Assembly (NCBI GenBank): GCA_014529385.2
Contig: CM043943.1
Coordinates: 104,382,355-104,446,354 of the forward strand
DNA length: 64,000 bases
Direction of reading: 5' to 3'
Origin: Adiantum capillus-veneris
Taxonomy: Eukaryota; Streptophyta; Polypodiopsida; Polypodiales; Pteridaceae
Both the position numbers and the translations under genes were made by a program. The first letter of the stretch is position 1; each line of letters starts with the position of its first letter. A model generated the notes under the pieces. That model was not told where the DNA came from, did not search any database, and worked only from the letters and a program-made list of their open reading frames with translations. Shown here piece by piece: positions 51,060-61,110 of this stretch.

Positions 51060-51253
51060 TGAAGGAGTACGAGCGGAAGTGCGACGCGAGAGAGAGAGTG
51101 CGAGAAGAAGAGTACGACGATATGGTGAAATCGCTCTACTGTAATGTGTAGAGCATAGTGAGTTCTTATTAGGATTTTACAAAAGAATATGTGTACATAC
51201 CTGGCGGCCCGCCCACTTACCTGGGCGACCACATTGGGCTTTATACCCCAACA
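51060..51253 (-). repeat. 5' LTR of copia element
   Basis: Partner of 45931-46124. Immediately followed on the plus strand by the target-site copy GGGCA. Confidence 0.95.
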
Positions 51254-51258
51254 GGGCA

Positions 51259-52065
51259 AGACGACATGGAAGGGACGATTGGTGTATAAATGAACTAATG
51301 AGGTGGAATAAATTGCTATCAAATTGGTGTGGCTAAGAGGAGGAGGGATGCACATGCTCTCAAGTATAAATGACAATCAAGAACCAAAGTACTAGACAAA
51401 GGAGCACTTACCTTACAAAAAAAAATCTAGGATGACTTGAGCATTAAATAAAGGTCTAAAGCTCTTATTAGGCTATCAATCTTACTTCACGCTCAAACAT
51501 GTGAAGAGCAAGTGAGAAAAATTCAAGCCAAAGAAGAGTAGAAACATAGGAAATGACAATTAGATAAATAGAGATTGAGCTAGAAGATAATATTTTCAAA
51601 TATTGTGCTACTTTTTTAAAAAGTAAACTTTGATCTTTTGGAATTTAGGAGGTAGTCTATCCATTGAAAACTTTTTTTTTGTAGTGGATCAATATATAAC
51701 AAACAATAAATATTTTGTTGATGATAAAATTTACTATATTGCGTACAAACGCTTGCTCGGGTTTGTCTTTGCTCAGAAAAACTCGCTCGGAGCGTGGTAA
51801 GACTCAATATCAATGAGTGAGGGGTTCTTCAAAAAGAAGGTATAACATGAGTTTACAAGCTGACATCCCTTGGAAGAATCTTTGTGGCTGAGGATATGTG
51901 CTCTCATCTTATTGTGCATTGTGCGTGAGTGTAGGACCCTACGTCACTCCACTATGATTAAATTAATAGACTTTGACTCTTATGCTCATCTCTTCCAGCA
52001 TGAGTAACAAGACTTAGATATGCTCAATTCATCTAGCTTGAGCGTAAGCCTAATAACTACAACTC
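51259..52065. other. Unassigned stretch
   Basis: AT-rich with short frames only. No recognised family. Confidence 0.4.
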
Positions 52066-52785
52066 TTAGCATAGAGTTTTAAGACTTGAAGCTTTGGGAC
52101 TTAACGCTTTGCTCATTTTGTGGCTCAACAGTCCAACTCCAACTCTGACTATGCCCAAGAGTGTTTTTTGCACCCTAAAGACTTGAATTTTTACATTCTT
52201 GTGCTTACTTCTATGAACATTTCTTTTGGTAAAAAGTATGCTTGAGTCCTCAAAAAGTGGATTATTGAAGGACCAAGTTGGCATTGTAGGTTTCTTATGC
52301 CATACTTGTTTTATCATCTCTAAATCTGCATCTACGTTGAATGGCTTGTCCTTCTTCGACTGTGAAGACTCCATTGTCTGTTTTCTTCTTCGATTAGGCC
52401 TATTGTAAGAAGCCTTTGATGTTGTTGTAAGCCTTTGTTGACGGCCAGTCTTTGACTTTTGACCGGGAGGATTAGAAGACTTAGGAATCCAAATCCTATC
52501 GTTACCTCTGTAGCTTCCTTGGTGACTTTTTGTTTGTGGCATAAGGTCTTGTTGAGCTCTTGAGATTTTCATGCAGCTTGTTTGGTTGACTGGTATCGAG
52601 ATCTTCATATAGCATGTGTAGAACCCTTGTTCAAGAAGAAAATTCTTTGGAGTCCATCTTGGGTCTTTATCTTCTTGAGTCTTGCAGTAGAATTTAGTAG
52701 CATTCGGTGCTGTTCTTTTGTATTGAATCTTCTTAGGTATCATGGTATATTTTTGAGGTTGATACCTATTTGCCGTTGTTCTCAA
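52066..52785 (-). CDS. Unassigned 239-codon frame, possibly retroelement linker
   Basis: A basic, Lys/Gln/Pro-rich frame that starts at a TTG codon on the minus strand, so the true start is unknown. Two WxPK motifs (RWTPKNFLLEQGFY and RIWIPKSSNPPGQKSK) resemble the Trp-x-Pro-Lys repeats in the gag-to-protease linker of some plant copia elements. The second half (NVDADLEMIKQVWHKKPT onwards) is unlike anything I recognise. No zinc knuckle or protease motif accompanies it. It may be a decayed retroelement or a chance frame. Confidence 0.3.
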   Translation of the reverse strand: MRTTANRYQPQKYTMIPKKIQYKRTAPNATKFYCKTQEDKDPRWTPKNFLLEQGFYTCYMKISIPVNQTSCMKISRAQQDLMPQTKSHQGSYRGNDRIWIPKSSNPPGQKSKTGRQQRLTTTSKASYNRPNRRRKQTMESSQSKKDKPFNVDADLEMIKQVWHKKPTMPTWSFNNPLFEDSSILFTKRNVHRSKHKNVKIQVFRVQKTLLGIVRVGVGLLSHKMSKALSPKASSLKTLC

Positions 52786-52989
52786 GGAGGGTCTTGATTG
52801 CGCTGTATATGCTGTGATCTTCTATTTTGGTATCCATATTTGTCTGCCTCTAAATTACTCATGTTCTTGTAAACTGTACTATGATGCTATCCATCCATGT
52901 GTTTCTATTTCTATGTTGATCTTTTGTCTTCAATCCATACTGGATCACTGACTTTTACTAGACTGCTCGGGACAAACACTTGCTTGAAT

Positions 52990-53063
52990 TGTAAGGGACA
53001 CAACTAGGGAGGGTGATGCCTATGAGGACCCATGGCTTGATGAGGGAGTGTGCAGAAGTGCAG

Positions 53064-53118
<55 letters not shown>

Positions 53119-53305
53119 CGACACAATAAAAATAAAAAGACCACGCTATGTTATGTATTAATTTTGTGAAGCCTTACATATGTTAGAGGCTTTAGGTAGC
53201 CATGCAAAAAGCACTCCACTCTTAATTGAACCTGCCTGCATGCTTCATAAGAACATGTTGCCATGAGCTAACACACTAATCAGATCAGGGCTTGAATACC
53301 CAACA
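52990..53305 (-). repeat. 3' LTR (about 316 bp) with GA tract
   Basis: In element sense it starts TGTTGGGTATTCAAGCCC beside the PPT. It contains a GA tract at 53067-53116. The left edge is set by matching the 5' LTR and is less certain. Confidence 0.75.
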
Positions 53306-53621
53306 ATCCCCCCTCAAGCACGAACATGATACACAACTCTCATGATATCTTGAGTTTCTGGTGTACTCGTCGTAAACCGTGAGTTTTAGGTTCTCTCACA
53401 ACCAAGGGTTTTGGTACACCCATAACCTGGTGCTACTGTTATTCTACCAATAAATGGAGTTTTTTGGTTCATCACCAAACCTTGGGTTTAAGGTGTACCC
53501 AATCACCTCACAAGAAGTGGGATAGAAAATAGGATTTGAACAAAAAACTAATATTTTTCTAGAGGTTTTACCACTTATGTGTGTGTGGCAGTGTCTATAA
53601 CCTGTACATGTTTATTTTTTA

Positions 53622-54528
53622 CTAGGAAAACATAAAAGGAGTTGATCTAAAGAACATCACTGTCAAAAGAAAGTATTTGGGATTCTGTATCCCCATCAAC
53701 CACATGAATTTGATTTTTACCCTTTTGGAAGCACTTAGGATGATTTGTCTTACCACAATGAATACAATAATTCTTCTTGAAATAGTATTTTCTCTGGTGA
53801 TTGTTACGCCCACAAATGACACAAGATCTGGTACCAATGGATGGTTGGGATGAAGCTGAGGTAGAAGCACAATTACTGAATGCATAGGCAATGGGAGTAT
53901 CAAAATAACTGGTAGGGGATACTGTATATGCACTAGGAATAATGGGAGAATTGGTACGGAAAACCCTTTTTTCTTCTTCATGCAATGAATTGATGATACC
54001 ATCCAAGGAGGGCATCATATCTTTCTCTTTTAAAACACTCACAATTTGATGGAATGCATCAAGAAAATGTTTTAACAAAACTGCTATGAGATCGTCTTTT
54101 GGCGTTGGGGCTTCAACATAGACAAGTTGAATTTAATACTCTTTAGTCTATTAGCTAAAGATGTAATGTTTTTGTTGGCACGCCTAGCAAGAGAGTACAA
54201 CTCCATCTTTAGAATCATCATTGAATACTTCGCTTTAGCACCAAAAAGCTTCTCTATCTCTATCCAGGCAGCACTAGAAGATTGCATGTTATCCAAATAA
54301 TGAATAAAGTCATCTTTGAGAGAGGTGAGGAATAATACCTAATGCTTCCTCGTCCTTGCATTGTTGCTCTATAGATAATTCTCTCGTAACGGCAACCAAT
54401 GTGCCTGCTTCATCGGTTGATAAGGGCTTTATGACACTCCATAAGTTTTTTCTCATAAGATAGCCTTTTACCTTTGTTTGCCAAGTATGAAAGCCCGTTT
54501 CATTGAGCTTGTCCACTTTCAATGCCAT
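53622..54528 (-). pseudogene. Broken copia gag
   Basis: Three frames together cover a copia gag. 54528-54310 holds KLNETGFHTWQTKVKGYLMR (N-terminal gag motif). 54296-54084 holds SSSAAWIEIEKLFGAKAK and LYSLARRANKNITSLANRLK (UBN2 region). 54078-53647 ends with two zinc-knuckle-like segments, CVICGRNNHQRKYY and CIHCGKTNHPKCF. Both knuckles depart from the CX2CX4HX4C consensus. No protease follows. Confidence 0.7.
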
Positions 54529-54964
54529 ATTTGAATTTTGACAAAGCGTAATGACGAGTATTGTTGTTGACTATTATACCTGCATGAGGAGTATCCTTGA
54601 CAAAGTGAACTGCTTCTTATACCTTATAATGTATGTGCAAATCAAGAGTTTGTTCGTGTTCGTCTTTGTCTTCTTTGGTGTGTAGCACACACAACCCAAA
54701 AGAGGGGCACTTCAAGATGCTGAAGTTTGGATGCAACTGCTAAAGTCTTACAACGTTTTCAAAAAATTGTTTGTAAGAAGAGGGCGAATTAGCAGAAGAT
54801 AAGGTGACAAAAATCCCCAGCATGCCAAGGCATATTCACTTATGGCAGTTATGGTCCAAACCATCTAGCTCGAAGAAGCCGTTGTCACCTTTGCAAGCGA
54901 CTACTCCCGTACAACTTTTCGAGCATATGCCTTTGAGATTGAGCCCAATGGCTTTGATACCAAT

Positions 54965-55158
<194 letters not shown>

Positions 55159-55383
55159 TGTTACAATAGACATATGGGATGTGTGTGAACACACTTAGGA
55201 CTGCTTGGGCATTTTTTCCCTCCCAAGGAGGCTTTTCCCCCCATGCATTATATAAACACCCATCACTCTAAGGCTATCTTATCTTTCCATTGAACACCAC
55301 ATAATACACTCTTTGTTGTGTGCCTTGAGCTTCCTTCGTCTTCTCCAAGCTGTGTGCATTTTCCTGCAACTCTATTTCCAACA
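55159..55383 (+). repeat. 5' LTR (225 bp) of + strand copia element
   Basis: Bounded by TG and CA, with a TATA box about 90 bp after its start and a PBS-like site directly downstream. No second copy in the window. Confidence 0.6.
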
Positions 55384-55647
55384 ATTGCTATAAGAGCAGG
55401 TTGCGTCCTACGGAACTTAGTCGTCAAAACTCAGATTGGCCTACTCAGATTTCTAATTCTGGCTCATTTCAACCTCTGTTTCCCCCTACAGGTAGTATTG
55501 CACATGCTAATTTGTCATATTTTTTCATTGTTGTTTTCTACATAACAAGTGCCAGTCTTCTGCGGTTTGTGTTGTATAGCACGTGTTGTTCTCGCTTTGT
55601 TTCTCCTCTTTTCGAGCCATTTTCACATCAGGTGCAGGCATTCGCCA

Positions 55648-57000
55648 TGGCTGACAACAACACAAATGTGTTCAAGATGTTTGTTTGCTGCTGTGAATGG
55701 GGACAATTACCCTATGTGGGCTTACATGATGCAACATGTCCTTGTGTCAATGGAATATTGTGCAGGGCATTGATGTACGTCCTGGTTCTATGGATATAGA
55801 ACCATGACGTACAAGCGATGTTGAGGACGCCGCAGGTTTTACTGCAAGGATTGTTGGTCTTAGAATTGTCTTGCCTATGGGGCTGACCAAGCTTTTTGGG
55901 ATGTAAAAGATGTGCAGGCTTATGCATTGATTGCATTATTACTTCTCACATTCATTCAACAAAATCTGCAAAACAGGCTTGGGATATTCTAGCTGGTCTT
56001 TATGCAAGTCGCAATGAGGCAAAAATTGCATTGTTGCATAAAGATCTAGAGTCGAAGATTATGCATGGAAGATGAAATGGACACTTTCCTTGCTGGTGTC
56101 AAGGATATAAATGAGAAACTTATTTCTGTAGGCGAAGTCATTTTGGATAGTTCCCTTGTGTAGATTGTTCTTGATGCTTTGCTAGATTCTTACCAGACTT
56201 TTGCTAGTACTTGGAGACTTATGACCCAAGGAAATCCTAAAGTTATCAAGTTTAATGCATTATGCACATTGCTATTGCAAGAGTCACTTTCTAGAAAAAA
56301 CAAGTCTAAACAACGCGCAGTTGAGCATTCTTTTATTGCTTCTCAAAGAAAAGGTGGTAATAGGAATGTAACCACTTCTCATGGTTTTTGTGCGAGTGGA
56401 AAATCTTCTATTCCTAATGCTTTTGCTGGTTGCACTTTGTCTGGGAATTCTAGTGAGAGGGCAAAAAGAAGATACGTTGCCATTATTGTAAAGCTAAGCG
56501 TCACTTGCTCAAGCAGGATCCAAAATGAAAGGCAAAAGAGACTAAGAAGAAAGAGTCTGGATCAACTACATGGTCCAGTATAAGTGCAACTATTGTAGAG
56601 TCTTCTGTGAAAGGAGACTGTGATGCTAATATAGATGCCGAGTGGGCTTTTAGTGCAGAGTGTACTTATGATCTTGCTGTCCATGATGCATGCATGTCAG
56701 TTGCTGCAGATTCACATGTATGGTATTTTGAATGTGGTGCTACAAAGCACATTAACTCACATTGTGATTTGTTTACCTCTCTTGAGTTTGTCCCTCATGA
56801 GAATACTATCACTTGTGCCAACAATAACTCTTGTCCGGTTCAGAGAGTTGGAAAGATTGTGCTTATTATTGCAAATGGTAGTTCTTTCACACTTGTTGAT
56901 GCATTGTCTGTACCTGGGATCAAAAAGAATATTCTGTTTGTATCTGCACTTGCTAGACTTGTCAAATTTGTGGATGACAGATGTCAAACATGTTTATGAA
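55648..57000 (+). pseudogene. Broken copia gag-protease
   Basis: After ATG 55648 (MADNNTNVF) the frame shifts and the gag continues as AAVNGDNYPMWAYMMQHVLV in another frame. UBN2-like sequence follows near 55985-56290 (LDALLDSYQTFASTWRLM). A decayed zinc knuckle CHYCKAKRHLLKQ lies near 56480. The protease region at 56607-56999 has ECGATKHI where DSGAS.H is expected, so the catalytic Asp is lost. Confidence 0.7.
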
Positions 57001-57069
57001 GGCTGTATTTTGGGTAAGATGTAGCGTTCAAAGTTTCCAAAGGATGGTTCACTTAGGGCTACGTGCAGA

Positions 57070-57315
57070 TTGGAGCTTGTGAAAAATTACCTATACTTCG
57101 TGACTTTAGTTGATGATCACTCTAGGCATGTATGGGTATATCCTCTTAAAGCTAATTCCGAAGTGTTTATGAGCTTCAAGCAATTTTTGGCTATGATTGA
57201 AAATGTCTCGAAATGTACTATAGGCACCCTCCATTGCGATCGAGGGGGGGGAGTATATGTCTCATGAATTTAATGCAATTTTGGCTAGTGGTGGGATAAA
57301 GCACCAATGTACTGG
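57070..57315 (+). pseudogene. Copia integrase core fragment
   Basis: Reads YFVTLVDDHSRHVWVYPLKA, then a FKQFLAMIEN block, then TLHCDRGGG and HEFNAILASGGIKHQCT. These correspond to the integrase core around its second catalytic Asp. The zinc finger upstream and the Glu-containing PQQNG segment downstream are missing. Confidence 0.75.
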
Positions 57316-57319
57316 CTAG

Positions 57320-57730
57320 AGTCAAGATGGGAGACAATCGTGAAGAACATGTGGTGCCAATAGTGGCCGAATGGGATGAAGGTTTTCATATGGAAGGTGT
57401 TATGGGGAGCCTTGTCGACTAGGATGAAGGTTCTCAAAAAGGGAGTTGGTCCAGGGAGTTGGTCCGGATAGATGCCCGCAATGTAGAATGACTAGTGAAG
57501 ACCTCCCTCACCTCTTCAAGGAGTGCCCGGAAATTTGTGGCCTAGCAAGAAAGATTTGCAAATGGGTGCAAAAGACATGGAAAATAGGATTTGTCAAGAA
57601 TGATCTTTTCCTGGGAAGGAATGTGTTCAACAGCCAAGCTTTTCTCATCACAACGCAAATCATGAGTTTTTTTACTTCAAGCATGTTTGGAAGACAAGGA
57701 ACTGCCGGATCTTTGAGAACACCTTGGTAA
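57320..57730 (+). pseudogene. LINE C-terminal zinc-binding (zf-RVT) fragment
   Basis: Reads GMKVFIWKVLWGALSTRMKV and then DRCPQCRMTSEDLPHLFKEC with CKWVQKTWKIG after it. This is the zf-RVT layout (VFLW...LPTR...CP.C....E...HLF..C) found after the RT of plant LINEs. It starts within a few bases of the end of the copia integrase fragment, so the two families are joined. A frameshift lies in its first part. Confidence 0.7.
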
Positions 57731-58802
57731 CAAAACTAAGTTCACGGAGATAATCCAAGAAAGCAAGGGAGCGATGATCGCCATTGGGAAATAGAGAAAC
57801 TCTAATGACTGGAATAGGGTCATGGGTGCCACAATGATCAACTTGCATGTGTAAAGGTGTGGACTCATCCCTGGTCATTGGGTGGCTCCCATGTCAAGCG
57901 ATGTATCTATGGCCCGTTAAAGTTGTCATGGCTCGTCATGAGCATAGCAAAAATTTGTAGTTTTTTGGTAATGATCAGAAAACCATATTTGAGTGTTTTT
58001 AAAGTCGAAAATAAAATGACAAATTGATTGAAGGGTGAGATGATCGTCTTCAACAACAATTTAATTGAAAAACGTGTATCTCCAGGAGAATATAGGAGAT
58101 TCAAATCAGGAGAAATGAAGGATTTTTTTTTGGTTTCCATACTCACTCAACTGAGTGAGTTGAAATAGATTAAAAAAAGGAAAAAACTATACATCCTCCA
58201 TGCTTAGAATGAGCCATGGAGTTCCAAAAAAAAAAAACAACAACAGACCACTACCAAGCGGACATAGCAATGTCCTAGGGGCTTTTATAGGGAGCCCCCA
58301 ACCCCATTGCTACACAAAAAGACCATACAATTCATAAAGTTCAAGGGGCTTTTACATGGAGCCCATAACCAAAACATACATAGAAAACTTTCAATACAAC
58401 AATTAACTGCTGAGAGAACAATAGCCAAGCAATTGAGAATAGACACCAAACAGGGATGTCACCATTGTTGTGGGTGCTGCCACCATCCAAGACAATGTCC
58501 ACAGTCGCAACACCACCCCCAATCCAGGCAACGAGATCACCCAACAACACATCAAGGCCGAACAGAGACGAATCAGAGCCAACCAGCGCCAGTTTTCCCC
58601 CATAGGAGGGGCAAGAGGGCGATTCTCTCCTGGCAAGCAATGAATAAGGGAGGGGTTGAGGGCAAGGCATCTACTGTGGGTAGGGCTGCCAGAGCCTCCC
58701 TCTTGAGGCGAACCTACACCCTCAAGTATGTGGCCTTTCCCCATAGTAAATACCTGTCCATCACCGTCACCTGGCACACGGGTATCAAGGAGCTCGGTCG
58801 AT
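57731..58802. other. Unassigned stretch
   Basis: Overlapping frames on both strands at 58307-58879 reach 190 codons (+) but show no recognised domain; they are His/Gln/Arg-rich and probably chance. An A run lies at 58228-58238. GGGGCTTTTA.A.GGAGCCC occurs twice (58278 and 58346). Confidence 0.35.
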
Positions 58803-59340
58803 TGTCCTCGTCACTATATGGCACGGATCTATCCAGGGGGGATCTAAGGCCCAAATTTGGCGGCGCGAGGTGGCTTTAATCTCAGCCGCCGGATCACGTA
58901 GTGAACTGGGGGTGAACTCGGGGTGAACTAGGGGTGAACTCGGGGCAAAAATGGCGCCCCGAGTTCACTCCTAGTTCACCCCCCCCTAGTTCACCCCTAG
59001 TTCACCCACCTCGCGGGGTGTGGGTTGAACCTGGGACGTCTCGGTTGCCACACGAATGCCCTACCACCACGCTAGCGCGCGTCACTGTCCACGTTTGCAT
59101 GGCACATGATCATATCCTAGTTTAGGCGCCCCCAGTTCACCCACCCTTAGCTTACCCGCCCCTAGTTCACCGTTAGTTCACCCTTAGTTCACCCCCAGTT
59201 CACCCACCCCTAGTTCACCCCTAGTTCACCCCTAGTTCACTGTGTGATCCGACGGCGGAGACTAAAGCCGCCTTACCTCCCAAATTTGGGCCCTAGATCC
59301 CCTCTGACCCGGAACCGTGCCATATAGTGACGAGGGTCCA
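58803..59340. mobile_element. Inverted-repeat element I with GTGAACT(C/A)GGGG repeats
   Basis: Left arm 58803-58930 and right arm 59212-59340 are inverted copies. Both carry CTCGTCACTATATGGCACGG, a GATCTA.GGCCCAAATTTGG block and CCG.CGGATCAC. Inside are many copies of a short unit, GTGAACTMGGGG or its complement, at 58911-58945, 58966-59008 and 59130-59240. A tRNA-like block lies between the last two groups. No protein is encoded. It looks like a non-autonomous TIR element; target duplications were not identified. Confidence 0.6.
59015..59075 (-). ncRNA. tRNA-like pol III promoter block (a)
   Basis: The minus strand reads GTGGTGGTAGGGC (A-box-like), then 23 nt, then CCAGGTTCAACCC (B-box-like, consensus GGTTCGANNCC). 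Spacing is tRNA-like. It does not fold convincingly as a full tRNA, so a tRNA-derived SINE head is more likely than a gene. Confidence 0.35.
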
Positions 59341-59364
59341 TTGTCCTCCACACTCTCTCGCATG

Positions 59365-59745
59365 GGCATGCTCAAATGGGATCGACGGCTGAGGTGATCT
59401 GGGCCGTCGGATGTGCATTTGGTAAATTCGGGACGTTTGGTAAATTCGGGAAGAAAAGTAAATTCGGGTAGGCTTGTAAATTCGGGTCGATCCGCATCCC
59501 ATGTCTCACACCCTCGACCTCCGCACCACGAGCCATGTGCACTAACCACTACGTCCTCATGCGTACTTTGAAATATAAGTGATTCAAGTATGTTATATTG
59601 TAAATGTGGGCCGATTAGTAAATTCGGGACAAATTTGTAAATTCGGGCAAATTGGTAAATTTCAGGGCAACCTCATATCTGATGGTCCATAATTGACACG
59701 CATCGCCTTTTTCTCCTCCACCATTGATCCCATTTGACCATGCCC
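59365..59745. mobile_element. Inverted-repeat element II with GTAAATTCGGG repeats
   Basis: CATGGGCATG.TCAAATGGGATC occurs at about 59363 and inverted at about 59726-59748, each followed inward by a CC(G/A)TC(G/A)GAT-type block. Between the arms are seven or so copies of GTAAATTCGGG (59420-59495 and 59600-59665) on either side of a tRNA-like block. An outer arm similar to element I (TATAGTGA.GAGGGTC) follows at about 59752. Confidence 0.5.
59503..59553 (-). ncRNA. tRNA-like pol III promoter block (b)
   Basis: The minus strand reads CGTAGTGGTTAGTGC, then about 16 nt, then GGAGGTCGAGGGTGTGAGAC. It resembles a decayed A box and B box (expected GGGTTCGAGAC at the end). Weakest of the four blocks. 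Confidence 0.25.
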
Positions 59746-60124
59746 ATGTGATATAGTGATGAGGGTCAATTTTGACATTGCAACTTGCAAGGTGTGCACG
59801 AGTGGGGGCAATGAAGGATCTTAATTTATGATTTGTGTGTTGTATCCTAGGGTGAAGCAAGCATTGAACACATGCGACTCATTCTAATTTTCAGCATTAA
59901 TGAGTATGTCGTACCCATTTTGGAAAAAGGCTTAATAAGCCGAATCTTAGAAAATTCTGGTCGCAAGTGGCGTAGCAGCCTAGAAATGCACGACGAGCAC
60001 CCAGATGGCACTGTGGCAGTCGAGCATGGCATGGGACGTGCATTTCAGTGTTGTGGGCAGAGCAGAAGGAGGACTGCTTGCAAAACTTTATAAATTTATG
60101 AGTTGCCGTTTTGTAACACCTCGA
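59746..60124. other. Unassigned stretch
   Basis: Short frames only, for example 59872-60093 (+), with no recognised domain. Confidence 0.4.
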
Positions 60125-60200
60125 CATAGTTGCTTGGTTGGTTACGTGATACCATCAGAAGGCTCATTTGTATGATGTGATGAGTTCGAGTCCACTGTCT
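60125..60200 (+). ncRNA. tRNA-like pol III promoter block (d)
   Basis: The plus strand reads TTGGTTACGTGATACC, then about 27 nt, then TGAGTTCGAGTCC. The latter is a good B box (GGTTCGANTCC) and the former an A-box-like segment. A full cloverleaf is not evident. Confidence 0.35.
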
Positions 60201-60421
60201 TCCATGTGCCTTTTTAAAAGGATATCCGTCTACCTTTTAAAAGGATATGACAACAAATCTCGTAAGTGGTAAGCAACGCGGAATCTTGGCAGGTATCGGG
60301 GTAGTTGAGAACAATTCACAACTTCCTTTAAATCATAAAATTTCTCAAGTTTGAATGTGTTGGACATGTCTATTGGAGTAAGATTGTGTGTATGTATGAG
60401 TAGGTACTTGCCTAGTGATCA

Positions 60422-60437
60422 TGTGTGTGTGTGTGTA

Positions 60438-60498
<61 letters not shown>
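60422..60498. repeat. (GT)n-(GA)n compound microsatellite
   Basis: A GT run with one TA interruption passes into about 23 GA units, the same compound type as at 1499-1582. Confidence 0.95.
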
Positions 60499-60500
<2 letters not shown>

Positions 60501-60904
60501 ATGTAGACATGATTTGAATGTACACTCCAATAGGTCATATCAAATGATGCCAAGAATTATTGTCTACTTAAATAATGCAAAAAATAATAAAAATGTGGAT
60601 CTCAATGTCTACGCAAGGGTGGGATGGAGATGACACATAGCTCTCTTCTAGCTGGGACTTGGGAGGGGAAACATTGGGAGTGAGGCAGCAGTGGAAAGGG
60701 CTAGTGCAATGCCTTTAGGTTGTGTTCAGATTAGGTGGGAGAAGTGGTGCCTCCAGTATAGTGGAGATGATACCTCCAAAACCAATGCTAATGGATTAAT
60801 GAGCCAAGCGGCTGAGGCTTGTGATTGTTGCAGCTGATATGGGGACTCGTTGCGGGGATCTCGAGGAGGGTGGACGATTGAGAAAAAAGTCAATTCTTTG
60901 ACCC

Positions 60905-61110
60905 ACGACCCCCCCTCGAATGGGGGATTGAACCCAAGACCTCCTCGTTGGCAGCCCACCCTAACCACGTGCCCACGTGGGGTTGCTTGTCCCCAAGGTG
61001 AAGCCACTCTCTCATAAAGCGAACTCGGACAGGGGCAAAAGTAAACACGGACCAAAAAGTAAACATGGACAAAAAAGTGAACAAGGAAAAAATGGACGGC
61101 GTCCGAGCTT
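60905..61110 (-). repeat. tRNA-like block (c) beside GTAAACAYGGAC repeats
   Basis: The minus strand of 60924-60969 reads CGTGGTTAGGGTGGGC, then about 19 nt, then GGGTTCAATCCC, an A-box/B-box pair. About 55 bp to the right (61020-61085, plus strand) are successive units AAAGTAAACACGGACC, AAAAGTAAACATGGAC and AAAAGTGAACAAGG. Same pairing of parts as elements I and II, but no clear inverted arms. Confidence 0.4.

Larger units (their letters stand above)
45931..51253 (-). mobile_element. Ty1/copia retrotransposon, structurally complete, coding broken
   Basis: Minus-strand element of 5,323 bp bounded by 194-bp LTRs with TG...CA ends and a perfect 5-bp target duplication GGGCA (45926-45930 and 51254-51258). 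LTRs differ at about 7 of 194 positions, so the insertion is fairly recent. The PBS (complement at 51046-51057) matches the initiator tRNA-Met and the PPT lies at 46125-46135. Coding order on the minus strand is gag, protease, integrase, RT, RNase H, as in copia. The pre-integrase region and integrase zinc finger are missing and there is a frameshift plus an in-frame TAG, so this copy is non-autonomous, though its ends look competent for movement in trans. Confidence 0.95.
55159..57310 (+). mobile_element. Truncated + strand copia element
   Basis: An LTR of 225 bp (55159-55383) starts TGTTACAATAG, ends TTTCCAACA and holds a TATATAAA box near 55250. A degenerate PBS (TGCTATAAGAGC) follows. Broken gag, zinc knuckle, protease and integrase-core sequence follows in + order to about 57310. 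There is no RT, RNase H, PPT or 3' LTR. The left edge abuts the truncated LTR of the neighbouring element. Confidence 0.7.

Noticed and set aside
58307-58879. 190-codon plus frame and overlapping 109-124-codon minus frames
   Set aside because: They are mutually overlapping, with biased His/Gln/Arg content, no motif, and they run into the inverted-repeat element.
60125-60200. A genuine tRNA gene
   Set aside because: Box-like segments are present but I could not pair an acceptor stem or a convincing anticodon arm, so it is listed only as tRNA-like.
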